Part shown: positions 22,772 through 30,501 of the stretch, in pieces
Layout of the letters: each line of letters opens with the position of its first letter
Position numbering within the stretch: the stretch's first letter is position 1
Notes under the pieces: model-generated
What the model saw: the letters and a program-made list of their open reading frames with translations, nothing else
What the model was told of the DNA's origin: nothing
Databases searched by the model: none
Made by a program: the position numbers and the translations under genes
Origin: Blastococcus sp. Marseille-P5729
GTDB taxonomy: Bacteria > Actinomycetota > Actinomycetes > Mycobacteriales > Antricoccaceae
Assembly: GCF_900292035.1 (NCBI RefSeq)
Contig: NZ_OMPO01000001.1
Location: forward strand, 503,192-567,191
Length of the DNA: 64,000 nucleotides
Reading direction: 5' to 3'

Positions 22772-23386
22772 TCAACCGCGCAGTGAGTGGTCTAGCACCG
22801 CCTCGGCCACCAGCCTCATCGACGTGCGGCGCTCCATCGCACTGCGCTGAATGAAGCGAAACGCCTCCGGCTCGCTGAGCTTGTGCACCGTCATGAGGTA
22901 GCTCTTGGCCCGCTCGATGAGCTTGCGCGTCTCGATCCGCTCGTTCAGGTCGCCGATCTCCGCCTCCAGAGCGCGCATCTCGGCAAAGCGGGCGTAGGCC
23001 ATCTCGATCGCGGGCGTCAGGTCGGCCTGCGAGAAGGGCTTGGTCAGATAGGCCATCACGCCGGCCTTGAGTGCCCGGTCGATGAGGTCGCGCTGGCTGA
23101 AGGCCGACAGGACGACGATCGGCGCGATCCGCCGCTCGCCGATGACCTCGGCCGCACTGAGACCGTCGACCCGGGGCATCTTCACGTCGAGGATGATCAG
23201 ATCCGGCTGCAGCGCCTCGGCCAGCTCGATCGCCTCCTGGCCGTCACGCGCCTCACCGACCACCTCGTAGCCCTCGTCACGGAGCATCTCGCGCAGGTCC
23301 AGACGGATGAGCGCCTCGTCCTCGGCGATCAGAACGCGCAGGCGAGCGGGTCTGCCGTCCTCGGGCTCGGTCTGCACTTGGTTCAA
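22772..23386 (-). CDS. pdtaR: PdtaR-type response regulator with ANTAR RNA-binding domain
   Basis: The protein pairs an N-terminal receiver domain (phosphoacceptor Asp67 in LIILDVKMP, Lys in YLTKPFSQ) with a C-terminal ANTAR domain (RKLIERAKSYLM to RRTSMRLVAEAV). ANTAR domains bind paired hexaloop hairpins in mRNA and act by antitermination. It closely resembles M. tuberculosis PdtaR (Rv1626). The long upstream frame would run into the divergent tRNA, so the start must be TTG at 23386 (GAGGA four bases upstream) or GTG at 23377; with TTG it is 204 residues. Its cognate kinase is not in this window. Confidence 0.92.
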   Translation of the reverse strand: MNQVQTEPEDGRPARLRVLIAEDEALIRLDLREMLRDEGYEVVGEARDGQEAIELAEALQPDLIILDVKMPRVDGLSAAEVIGERRIAPIVVLSAFSQRDLIDRALKAGVMAYLTKPFSQADLTPAIEMAYARFAEMRALEAEIGDLNERIETRKLIERAKSYLMTVHKLSEPEAFRFIQRSAMERRTSMRLVAEAVLDHSLRG

Positions 23387-23481
23387 ACAATCCTCGGCTT
23401 CGCGCGTCGTCGTACGCGCAGGTGACGTGTCATTCGATACTCTAGTCTGCGGCACTCGGCGGAATCGTCGAGACGCGAGAC

Positions 23482-23557
23482 GGCCCCGTAGCCCAACGGC
23501 AGAGGCACGGTGCTCAAACCACCGCAAGTGTCGGTTCGAATCCGACCGGGGCTACCA
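23482..23557 (+). tRNA. tRNA with anticodon CAA (Leu by codon) but a short variable loop
   Basis: A full cloverleaf folds over 76 bases. The acceptor stem is 23482-23488 with 23547-23553 (six Watson-Crick pairs plus a terminal G-U), with U8-A9, a three-pair D stem GCC/GGC, anticodon stem CGGTG/CACCG with loop CTCAAAC, a five-base variable loop (23525-23529), T arm GTCGG-TTCGAAT-CCGAC, discriminator A and encoded CCA. Anticodon CAA (23515-23517) reads the Leu codon UUG. Bacterial tRNA(Leu) normally has a long variable arm; this one does not, so its aminoacylation identity is uncertain. Confidence 0.85.
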
Positions 23558-23578
23558 ACCGATCAGCGAGGCGCAACG

Positions 23579-24805
23579 ATGTCCTATTCCGAGGATCCGG
23601 ATCGCACCCGCGAGCTTCCGGCCAGCCTCGATCCCCGCGGCGTCCCCGACGCCGACCCGTACGACCGGACGCGTCCCCTCCCGCCGCCGCCCGGGCCTCG
23701 CGATCCCTACCGGGGCGCGGCGTACGACCCGCGCTATGACCGCCAGCGTCCGCTGCCCCCCGCCGAGCCGGCCTATCGCCCGCCACCGGGCGAGCGCGGG
23801 TATCCGCCGGTCCCGCCCCCAGGTCGCGGTGCTCCCCCGGCAGCCCCGCGACCGCGGCGCAAGCGCCGGGGGCTGCGGATCTTCGCCTGGCTGATGACGG
23901 CGCTGCTGCTGGTGGTCGTCGGGTTCGTGGTCTACCTCGATTTCTCCCTCAACCGCCAGGACGTCCTCTCCGACTACGAGGGTCGACCGGCCGAGACCCC
24001 GGGCACGACCTGGCTGCTGGTGGGGTCGGACTCGCGCGAGGACCTCACCCCCGAACAACAGGCCGAGTACTCGACCGGCGACGTCGAGGGCAAGCGCACC
24101 GACACCATCATGCTGCTGCACGTGCCGGACTCGGACGCGCCGCCCACGCTCGTGAGCCTGCCCCGCGACACCGTGGCCGAGATCCCTGGCCACGGCGAGC
24201 AGAAGCTCAACGCGGCCTTCTCCTACGGCGGGGGCGCGCTGCTCACGCAGACCGTCGAGGGGCTCACGGGCATGCGGATCGACCGGTACGCCGAGATCGG
24301 CTTCGGCGGCTTCGCCGGGGTCGTCGACTCGGTGGGTGGCGTGGAGATGTGTCTCGACGAGCCGATGAACGACCCGAAGGCCGGACTGGACCTGCCGGCC
24401 GGATGCCAGACGCTCAACGGCGCCCAGGCTCTGGCGTACGTCCGCACCCGCGCCAGCGCCAATGCCGACCTGGATCGCATCGACCGGCAGCGCCAGTTCC
24501 TCTCGGCACTGCTCTCGAAGGCCTCCAGCCCGGGCACGCTCGCCAACCCGCTGCGCTCGGTCCCACTCGCGCTGAAGTCGACCGGGACGCTGATCGTGGA
24601 CGACGGATGCCACCTCTGGCACCTGGGCAGCATGGGTATGGCGATGGGCTCGGGCGAACTGGTCACGACGACGGTCCCGATCGCCAGCACCCCGACGACC
24701 GACATCGGCTCGGTGGTCGTCTGGGACGAGGACGCAGCGATCGCGTTCTTCGATGCCCTGCGCGCCGACCAGCCCATTCCGGCGGAGCTGATCACCGGCG
24801 GCTGA
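23579..24805 (+). CDS. LytR-CpsA-Psr (LCP) family cell-wall ligase
   Basis: LCP proteins attach secondary polymers such as arabinogalactan or teichoic acids to peptidoglycan from undecaprenyl-linked donors. The 408-residue product has a Pro/Arg-rich cytoplasmic N-terminus of about 95 residues, one membrane helix (FAWLMTALLLVVVGFVVYLD), then the extracytoplasmic LCP domain with the conserved WLLVGSDSRED, KRTDTIMLLHVP, SLPRDTVAEIPG and KLNAAFSYGGG motifs that bind the polyprenyl phosphate. The ATG at 23579 is chosen because the upstream extension lies inside the tRNA. It begins 21 bases after the tRNA CCA end. Confidence 0.93.
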   Translation: MSYSEDPDRTRELPASLDPRGVPDADPYDRTRPLPPPPGPRDPYRGAAYDPRYDRQRPLPPAEPAYRPPPGERGYPPVPPPGRGAPPAAPRPRRKRRGLRIFAWLMTALLLVVVGFVVYLDFSLNRQDVLSDYEGRPAETPGTTWLLVGSDSREDLTPEQQAEYSTGDVEGKRTDTIMLLHVPDSDAPPTLVSLPRDTVAEIPGHGEQKLNAAFSYGGGALLTQTVEGLTGMRIDRYAEIGFGGFAGVVDSVGGVEMCLDEPMNDPKAGLDLPAGCQTLNGAQALAYVRTRASANADLDRIDRQRQFLSALLSKASSPGTLANPLRSVPLALKSTGTLIVDDGCHLWHLGSMGMAMGSGELVTTTVPIASTPTTDIGSVVVWDEDAAIAFFDALRADQPIPAELITGG

Positions 24806-24825
24806 TGCGGGGTTAGGGTGACCGC

Positions 24826-26289
24826 ATGTCCGAGCGGTACGTCACACCCCCGCACCTGAGCCCCGACGAGTTCCGCCGTCAGGGTCACGCCGTCATCGAC
24901 TGGATCGCCGACTACTGGCAGCGCGTCGGGGAGCAGCCCGTGCTGTCTCAGCTCAGCCCGGGGTCGGTCCGTGACCGTCTGCCCACCGAGGCACCGATGA
25001 ACGGGGAGGCCTTCGAGGCGCTGCTCTCCGACCTCGACGACGTGGTGCTACCCGGTCTCACGCACTGGCAGCACCCCCGGTTCTTCGCCTACTTCCCGGC
25101 GAATTCCTCTCCTGCCGCCGTCCTCGGCGACCTGATCTCCAGCGGCATCGGCGCACAAGGAATGCTCTGGTCGACCTCGCCTGCGGTCACCGAGCTCGAG
25201 CAGCGCGTCACCGACTGGCTCAGTGCGGCGATCGGCCTGGGCGCGTGGTCGCGCAACGACGGCCGCGGCGGCGGTGTCATCCAGGACACCGCCTCGACTG
25301 CGACCATGACCGCGCTGCTCGCGGCATTGCATCGCGCGACGGCCGGCCGGGCACGCGACGCCGGGGTGCAGGACGGCAAGGCGTATGCGGTCTACGCATC
25401 GACCGAGGCGCATTCGTCGCTGCTGAAGGCCGCCATGATGACCGGCATCGGGTATCAGAACGTACGCCAGATACCGGTTGACCCCCGTACGCAGCAGATG
25501 GACACGACGGCGCTGCGGACGGCGATAGAACGTGACGTCGCCGAGGGCATCTGCCCGGTGATGGTGGTGTCCGCGGTCGGAACCACAGCCACCTGCGCGA
25601 TCGACGACACCTTGGCCATCGGCCGGATCACAGCCGAGCACGGGATCTGGCTGCATGTCGACGCGGCGTTCGCCGGAGTGGCGGCCGTCTGCCCGGAGCA
25701 TCGCCGAGTCCTCGCGGGGGTGGACGAGTACGCCGACTCGCTGGTCACCAACCCGCACAAGTGGCTGCTGACCTCCTTTGACTGCTCGGCGTTCTGGGTG
25801 CGCAACCGATCCGCGCTGACCGGCGCGCTCAGCATCCTGCCCGAGTATCTCCGCAACGCCGCGACCGCCAGCGGAGACGTGGTCGACTACCGGGACTGGC
25901 ACCCCCAGCTCGGCCGCCGGTTCCGCTCGCTGAAGCTCTGGGCGGTGATGCGCACCTACGGCATCACCGGTCTGCAGGCGCACATCCGCTCCGGCATCGC
26001 GATGGCCGAGCAGCTCGAGACCCTGATCTTGCAGGACGACCGTTTCGAGCTGGTCCTCCCCCGCGCGCTGAGCCTGGTCTGCTTCGCCTTGAAGGACGCC
26101 GACCGTACCGAGCAGCTCATGAACGCCGTCAACGCCTCGGGCGTGGCGTACCTCACCCACACCAGGCTCCAGGGACGGTTCGTCATCCGGGCTAGCATCG
26201 GCGGAGTATGGACGACGCCGGCCGACATCGATCACACCTGGCAGGCCATCCAGCAGACTGTCGATCAGCTGCTCGAGACGGAGGCGTGA
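24826..26289 (+). CDS. PLP-dependent decarboxylase, aromatic-L-amino-acid type
   Basis: This group II PLP decarboxylase probably turns an aromatic amino acid into its amine; the exact substrate cannot be read. The 487-residue length fits the family. Key residues visible are PLP-stacking His196 in TEAHSSLLK, Asp279 in LHVDAAFAG that binds the pyridine nitrogen, and the Schiff-base Lys312 in NPHKWLLTSFDC, with the N-terminal THWQHPRFFAYFPANSS substrate region. The ATG is 20 bases after the LCP stop. It shares one base with the flavoprotein gene behind it (TGATG), which points to a cotranslated pair. Confidence 0.9.
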   Translation: MSERYVTPPHLSPDEFRRQGHAVIDWIADYWQRVGEQPVLSQLSPGSVRDRLPTEAPMNGEAFEALLSDLDDVVLPGLTHWQHPRFFAYFPANSSPAAVLGDLISSGIGAQGMLWSTSPAVTELEQRVTDWLSAAIGLGAWSRNDGRGGGVIQDTASTATMTALLAALHRATAGRARDAGVQDGKAYAVYASTEAHSSLLKAAMMTGIGYQNVRQIPVDPRTQQMDTTALRTAIERDVAEGICPVMVVSAVGTTATCAIDDTLAIGRITAEHGIWLHVDAAFAGVAAVCPEHRRVLAGVDEYADSLVTNPHKWLLTSFDCSAFWVRNRSALTGALSILPEYLRNAATASGDVVDYRDWHPQLGRRFRSLKLWAVMRTYGITGLQAHIRSGIAMAEQLETLILQDDRFELVLPRALSLVCFALKDADRTEQLMNAVNASGVAYLTHTRLQGRFVIRASIGGVWTTPADIDHTWQAIQQTVDQLLETEA

Positions 26290-27251
26290 TGGACCGGCGC
26301 ACGTGGGATGTGGTCGTCGTGGGCGGCGGAGCAGCCGGTCTCAGCACGGCCTTGGTGCTCGCCCAGGCCAACCGTCAGGTGCTCGTGGTCGACGGTGGAC
26401 GTCCGCGCAACCGGTTCGACGACCACATGCACGGTTATATCTCCCGCGACGGGACCGATCCCGCCGAGCTGCTCGCGATGGGACGCGAGGAGGTGGCGCG
26501 CTTCGGCGGGGAGATTCGTAGCGGCACCGTGACGCGGGCCGAGCGCCGGGAGGAGGACGGCGGGTGGCCGCGGTTCACCCTCACCGTCGACGACGGCACC
26601 GTACTCGAGGCCCGGCGCGTCGTCCTGGCGACCGGCCTGACCGATGCGCTGCCCGCCATCGACGGCATCGAGCCGTTCTGGGGAAAGGAAGTCTTTCACT
26701 GCCCCTACTGTCACGGCGTGCAGATCCGCGCCGGCGCGGTGGTCGGGGTCGTGGGGTGCGGTGCCGAGTCGGTGGCTGAGGCGCACCTGCTGCTGCAGTG
26801 GGCCGATCACGTCGTCCTGCTCACGAACGATTGCGTCGATCCGACACCGGACGACGAGGCGGGACTGCGGGCCCGGGGCATCGATCTGCACGCAGGACCG
26901 GTCCGGGCCGTGCGGGTCGAGGACGGACGGATCGCCGGCGTCCTCGTCGGTGATCAGACCCTCCCGATCGACGAGCTGCTCGTCTCGCCCTCGACCTGCC
27001 CGAATCGGGAGCTACTCGATCAGCTCGGCGTGAGCGTGGCCGACGAACCGGACGAGTGCGGGGTACAGGTCCCCTCGGACGACGGCGGTCTGACCGACGT
27101 CCGAGGCGTCTATGTGACCGGCAACCTGCGAGACTGCAACATCCAGGTCGTCGACGCCGTCGGGCACGGCGTCCGCGCCGCCATCGCGCTGAGTGCGGAC
27201 CTCACCGCGGAGCTCGTCGCGGAGGCGATCGCGGGCACGAAGGGCCTGTGA
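26289..27251 (+). CDS. thioredoxin reductase-like FAD oxidoreductase
   Basis: The 320-residue protein has the low-molecular-weight thioredoxin reductase layout: an N-terminal FAD motif VVGGGAAGLSTAL, a dithiol CPYC (Cys138 and Cys141) in FHCPYCHGVQ, an NAD(P) motif VVGCGAESVAEA, and a C-terminal FAD segment with GVYVTGNLRD. It is related to bacterial flavoproteins that use CPYC rather than the CATC of classical TrxB; its electron acceptor is unknown. The start shares one base with the decarboxylase stop, so the two are probably translated together. No thioredoxin gene is adjacent. Confidence 0.85.
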   Translation: MDRRTWDVVVVGGGAAGLSTALVLAQANRQVLVVDGGRPRNRFDDHMHGYISRDGTDPAELLAMGREEVARFGGEIRSGTVTRAERREEDGGWPRFTLTVDDGTVLEARRVVLATGLTDALPAIDGIEPFWGKEVFHCPYCHGVQIRAGAVVGVVGCGAESVAEAHLLLQWADHVVLLTNDCVDPTPDDEAGLRARGIDLHAGPVRAVRVEDGRIAGVLVGDQTLPIDELLVSPSTCPNRELLDQLGVSVADEPDECGVQVPSDDGGLTDVRGVYVTGNLRDCNIQVVDAVGHGVRAAIALSADLTAELVAEAIAGTKGL

Positions 27252-27296
27252 GTTCAGGCGGCCGTCCTGGCAGCACGCCCGTCCTGGCAGCAGGTG

Positions 27297-28205
27297 CTAG
27301 TCGACCCGCAGCAGGCCCTCTTGGGCCGTGGAGGCGATGAGGCGACCGTCGTGCGACCAGATCTGGCCGGTGGAGAAGCCGCGTTCGCCTCCGCCGCTCG
27401 AGGATCCCGACTGGTAGAAGAACCACTCGTCGGCACGGAACGGGCGGTGGAACCACACGGCGTGATCGAGGCTCGCGCCCTGCACGTTGTCCCGCATCCA
27501 GGTCAGCCCGTGCCGGGTCAGTGATGAGTCCAGCAGCGTCATGTCACTGGCGTAGGTCAGCGCGCAGATGTGCAGGAACTTGTCGTCTGGCAGGTGCCCG
27601 TCGACCTTCATCCAGATCCGGTTGTAGGTCTCGTCGCTGCCGGCGGTGCGCTCCCACGGTGGCGTCGAGACGTACCGCAGCTCGACCGGCCGCGGGAGGG
27701 TGATGCCGGGCCCGATCACGTCCTCCTTGCCTGCCACGAGCTCGCGGTACGGGGTGAGCGTCTCGGGCGCCGGGACGTCCGGCATCGGGTCCTGGTGCTC
27801 GAACTTGCCCACCCTCGGGATGGTGAACGACGCGGACAGCGTGAAGATCGTCTTGCCGTGCTGGATCGCCTCGACCTGGCGGGTCGAGAAGTTGCGGCCG
27901 TCGCGAACGCGGTTGACGTGGTAGATGATCGGGATCGCCGGGTCACCCGGGCGCAGGAAGTAGGAGTGCAGGGAGTGCACCTCCCAGTCCGGGCCCATGG
28001 TCCGGCCTGCGGCGACCAGCGCCTGCCCGGCAACCTGCCCGCCGAAGGTGCGCTGCAGCGTGACGGCGGGGCTCAACCCCCGGAAGAGGTCTTCCTCGAG
28101 CTTCTCCAGGTCGAGCAGCTTGACCAGCATGTCGACGGCCAGCTGACCGTCCTGCCCAGGCGCGGCAGCGTGCCGGAGGGCGGAGAACTCCTGGGGGTGT
28201 GCCAT
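27297..28205 (-). CDS. tesB: acyl-CoA thioesterase II
   Basis: TesB hydrolyses medium- and long-chain acyl-CoA to free fatty acid and CoA. The 302-residue protein is a double hotdog: the first half contains QRTFGGQVAGQALVAAG and SLHSYFLRPGD with the catalytic Asp, and the second half contains LTYASDMTLLDSSL and SLDHAVWFHRPFRADEW. The length matches the family. It lies convergent to the oxidoreductase gene, in the pyk neighbourhood as in mycobacteria (tesB1 next to pykA). The ATG start is 145 bases from the pyk stop. Confidence 0.94.
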   Translation of the reverse strand: MAHPQEFSALRHAAAPGQDGQLAVDMLVKLLDLEKLEEDLFRGLSPAVTLQRTFGGQVAGQALVAAGRTMGPDWEVHSLHSYFLRPGDPAIPIIYHVNRVRDGRNFSTRQVEAIQHGKTIFTLSASFTIPRVGKFEHQDPMPDVPAPETLTPYRELVAGKEDVIGPGITLPRPVELRYVSTPPWERTAGSDETYNRIWMKVDGHLPDDKFLHICALTYASDMTLLDSSLTRHGLTWMRDNVQGASLDHAVWFHRPFRADEWFFYQSGSSSGGGERGFSTGQIWSHDGRLIASTAQEGLLRVD

Positions 28206-28313
28206 GCGGTGATCCTAGCGAGCGGCCACGCCGGCAGTGAGACGATGTCCGGGCCGACGCACGTCGTCGCCGACCTCAGTGGTGCGCCGAGCTGGTTCAT
28301 CTCCACCGGGACT

Positions 28314-28332
28314 GGGTGGGGCCACCCCACCC
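28314..28332 (-). terminator. candidate terminator after pyk
   Basis: GGGTGGGG (28314-28321) pairs perfectly with CCCCACCC (28325-28332) over a three-base loop, 18 bases past the pyk stop on the minus strand. The stem is short but all strong pairs, and its position before tesB suits a terminator. There is no T run. Confidence 0.5.
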
Positions 28333-28349
28333 GCCGGCCACGCGATGCC

Positions 28350-29762
28350 CTACTCCTCGCCGAGGCGGTGCAGCCGGATGAGGTTGGTCGAACCGCTCTT
28401 GCCCGGCGGGCTGCCGGCCACCATGACGATGAGATCCTCGTGGTCGGTCATGCCGATCTCGCGCAGGGCGGTGTCGACCTGCGCGACCATGTCGTCGGTG
28501 TGCTCGACGGGATCGACGAGGAAGGTGCGCACTCCCCAGCTCAGCGCGAGCTGGTTGCGCACCTTGTCCATCGGCGTGAAGGCGATGACCGGGATGCGGG
28601 AGTGGTGGCGCGCCAGCCGTCGTACGGTATCGCCGCTCTGGGTGAACGCGGCGATCGCGTTCGCCCCGATCGCCTCGGCCACATCGCGAGCCGATCGTGC
28701 GATGACCCCCGCGTTGGTGCGGGGCTGGGTGCGCAGCTCGGGCACCCGCAGGTCGCCGCTCTCGACGGCCTGGATGATCCGGGCCATGGTTTGAACGGCC
28801 TGCACCGGGAACTGCCCGACGCTGGTCTCACCCGAGAGCATCACCGCATCGGCGCCGTCCAGGACGGCGTTCGCGACGTCGGATGCCTCGGCCCGGGTGG
28901 GCCGCGAGTGATGGATCATCGACTCGAGCATCTGGGTGGCCACGATGACCGGCTTCGCCTTCTCCCTGGCGATCTGGATCGCCAGCTTCTGGACGAGCGG
29001 GACCTCTTCGAGCGGCAGCTCGACCCCGAGGTCGCCGCGGGCCACCATCACGCCGTCGAAGGACTCGATGACCGCGTCGAGGTTCTCGATCGCCTCGGGC
29101 TTCTCCAGCTTGGCGATGACCGGGACGAGGATGCCCTCCTCGCGCATGACGTCGCGGACCAGCTCGGCATCCTCCGGTTTGCGCACGAACGACAGCGCGA
29201 CGAAGTCCACCCCCAGGTGCAGGGCGAAGCGCAGGTCGGCCCTGTCCTTCTCACTCAGCGGGGGGACGCTGACGTTCACACCGGGCAGCGAGAGCCCCTT
29301 GTTGTCGGAGACAGTCCCGCCCTCGACGACCTGGACGTGCACGTCGCGGCCGGCCACCGCCGTCACCACGACCGCGACGTTGCCGTCGTCGATCAGCAGC
29401 CGGTCGCCGACCTCGACGTCCTCGGCGAGCTGGGAGTAGGTGGTGCCGATCCGCCGGTGCTGGTGGGCTCCCGGCTCGGTGGTGATGACGACGTCGTCGC
29501 CCTCGGCCCACATCACCGCGCCGTCGGCGAACTTACCGAGCCGGATCTTCGGGCCTTGCAAGTCGGCGAGGACGCCGATGGTGCGCCCGGTCGCCTCGGC
29601 AGCAGCGCGCACGTTGTCGTAGTTCGACTGGTGGTCGGCGTGGGTGCCATGGCTGAAGTTCATCCGCGCGATGTCCATACCGGCCGCGGAGAGCTGAGTG
29701 ATCTGCTCGAGCGATGCGCTCGCGGGGCCGAGGGTACAGACGATCTTGGCGCTTCTGTTCAC
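28350..29762 (-). CDS. pyk: pyruvate kinase
   Basis: Pyruvate kinase makes pyruvate and ATP from phosphoenolpyruvate in the last step of glycolysis. The 470-residue protein begins VNRSAKIVCTLGPAS and has RMNFSHGTHADH, the active-site strand VIAKLEKPEAIENLD, MVARGDLGVELP, ATQMLESMI and the C-terminal allosteric domain. GTG at 29762 is the family-consistent start; the 15-codon upstream extension is not conserved in kind. The gene is followed by a strong hairpin. The methyltransferase upstream ends 52 bases away. Confidence 0.96.
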   Translation of the reverse strand: MNRSAKIVCTLGPASASLEQITQLSAAGMDIARMNFSHGTHADHQSNYDNVRAAAEATGRTIGVLADLQGPKIRLGKFADGAVMWAEGDDVVITTEPGAHQHRRIGTTYSQLAEDVEVGDRLLIDDGNVAVVVTAVAGRDVHVQVVEGGTVSDNKGLSLPGVNVSVPPLSEKDRADLRFALHLGVDFVALSFVRKPEDAELVRDVMREEGILVPVIAKLEKPEAIENLDAVIESFDGVMVARGDLGVELPLEEVPLVQKLAIQIAREKAKPVIVATQMLESMIHHSRPTRAEASDVANAVLDGADAVMLSGETSVGQFPVQAVQTMARIIQAVESGDLRVPELRTQPRTNAGVIARSARDVAEAIGANAIAAFTQSGDTVRRLARHHSRIPVIAFTPMDKVRNQLALSWGVRTFLVDPVEHTDDMVAQVDTALREIGMTDHEDLIVMVAGSPPGKSGSTNLIRLHRLGEE

Positions 29763-29814
29763 CCGACAAGCGTAGGGGAATCGCGAGCACCCATGCAGCG
29801 TGCGCACCCGGTGT

Positions 29815-30501
29815 TCAGTAAGTCTTCCGCCACAGGTTGACCGCGTAGTCCACGCCGTTGCCGGGGTGCTCGGCGAGGAAGGCGTCGGCGTACTCGGCGG
29901 GGAACTCGATCCGCACGACTCGCTCGAGGTCGGCGCGTGACTCGAAGCGCCAGTCCATGTCGATCGACTCGCGGATCCACCCCCGTGCGGAAAAGAAGCG
30001 CTCCACGACTCCCGGCCGGTAGTGCGACCACGCCCGCCGGCACCAGCTGCCGAAGGTCGAGCGGGTGAGGTCGTTGTCGATGATGAACGCGGTGCCGCCG
30101 CGGCGCATCACCCGGTCCAGCTCCGCCAGGCCCGGCTCGCAGCCCGGTCCGAAGAAGTACGCCCACCGGGCATGTGCGACGTCGATGCTCGCCGGAGGCA
30201 GCGGGAGCTGCTGCGCGGTGCCCTCCCGGACCCAGGCGTTGGCGACGTCGGCGACCCGCCTGGCCGCCGCCTGCAGCAGCGGCCGGTGCGGCTCGATGCC
30301 GATCACCTGCGCAGCTTCGGCGGCGAAGCGTGGGAGATAGAACCCCGTGCCGCAACCGATGTCCACCACCCGCTGACCAGCCAGTGGGTGGTGGGCGGTC
30401 ATGGTGCGCCACACGGTGCCGTGCGGGTCGAGCGCCAGGTTCTCGGTCTCGTACGCGGCGGTGTGCTGCCAGATGTTCGGCGACGGGATAACGCCCCTCA
30501 C
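29815..30501 (-). CDS. class I SAM-dependent methyltransferase
   Basis: The 228-residue product has a class I methyltransferase core: motif I VVDIGCGTGFYLPRFA near residue 42, the acidic SAM-ribose strand end VIGIEPHRPLL, motif II-like SIDVAHARWAYFFGPG, and a LDRVMRRGGTAFII strand. The substrate is not evident; the region around SWCRRAWSHYRPG is distinctive. The GTG at 30501 overlaps the lgt stop (GTGA), so it follows lgt in one transcript. Confidence 0.85.
   Translation of the reverse strand: MRGVIPSPNIWQHTAAYETENLALDPHGTVWRTMTAHHPLAGQRVVDIGCGTGFYLPRFAAEAAQVIGIEPHRPLLQAAARRVADVANAWVREGTAQQLPLPPASIDVAHARWAYFFGPGCEPGLAELDRVMRRGGTAFIIDNDLTRSTFGSWCRRAWSHYRPGVVERFFSARGWIRESIDMDWRFESRADLERVVRIEFPAEYADAFLAEHPGNGVDYAVNLWRKTY

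Noticed and set aside
23387-23527. N-terminal extension of PdtaR
   Set aside because: It crosses the divergent tRNA gene; the TTG at 23386 or GTG at 23377 gives the length of known PdtaR proteins.
23510-23578. N-terminal extension of the LCP protein
   Set aside because: The extension would be encoded inside the tRNA gene; the ATG at 23579 is the sensible start.
27570-29840. Long plus-strand open frame of 756 codons
   Set aside because: It runs antisense through tesB and pyk, both clear genes. GC-rich codon bias opens such shadow frames, and the protein has no family features.
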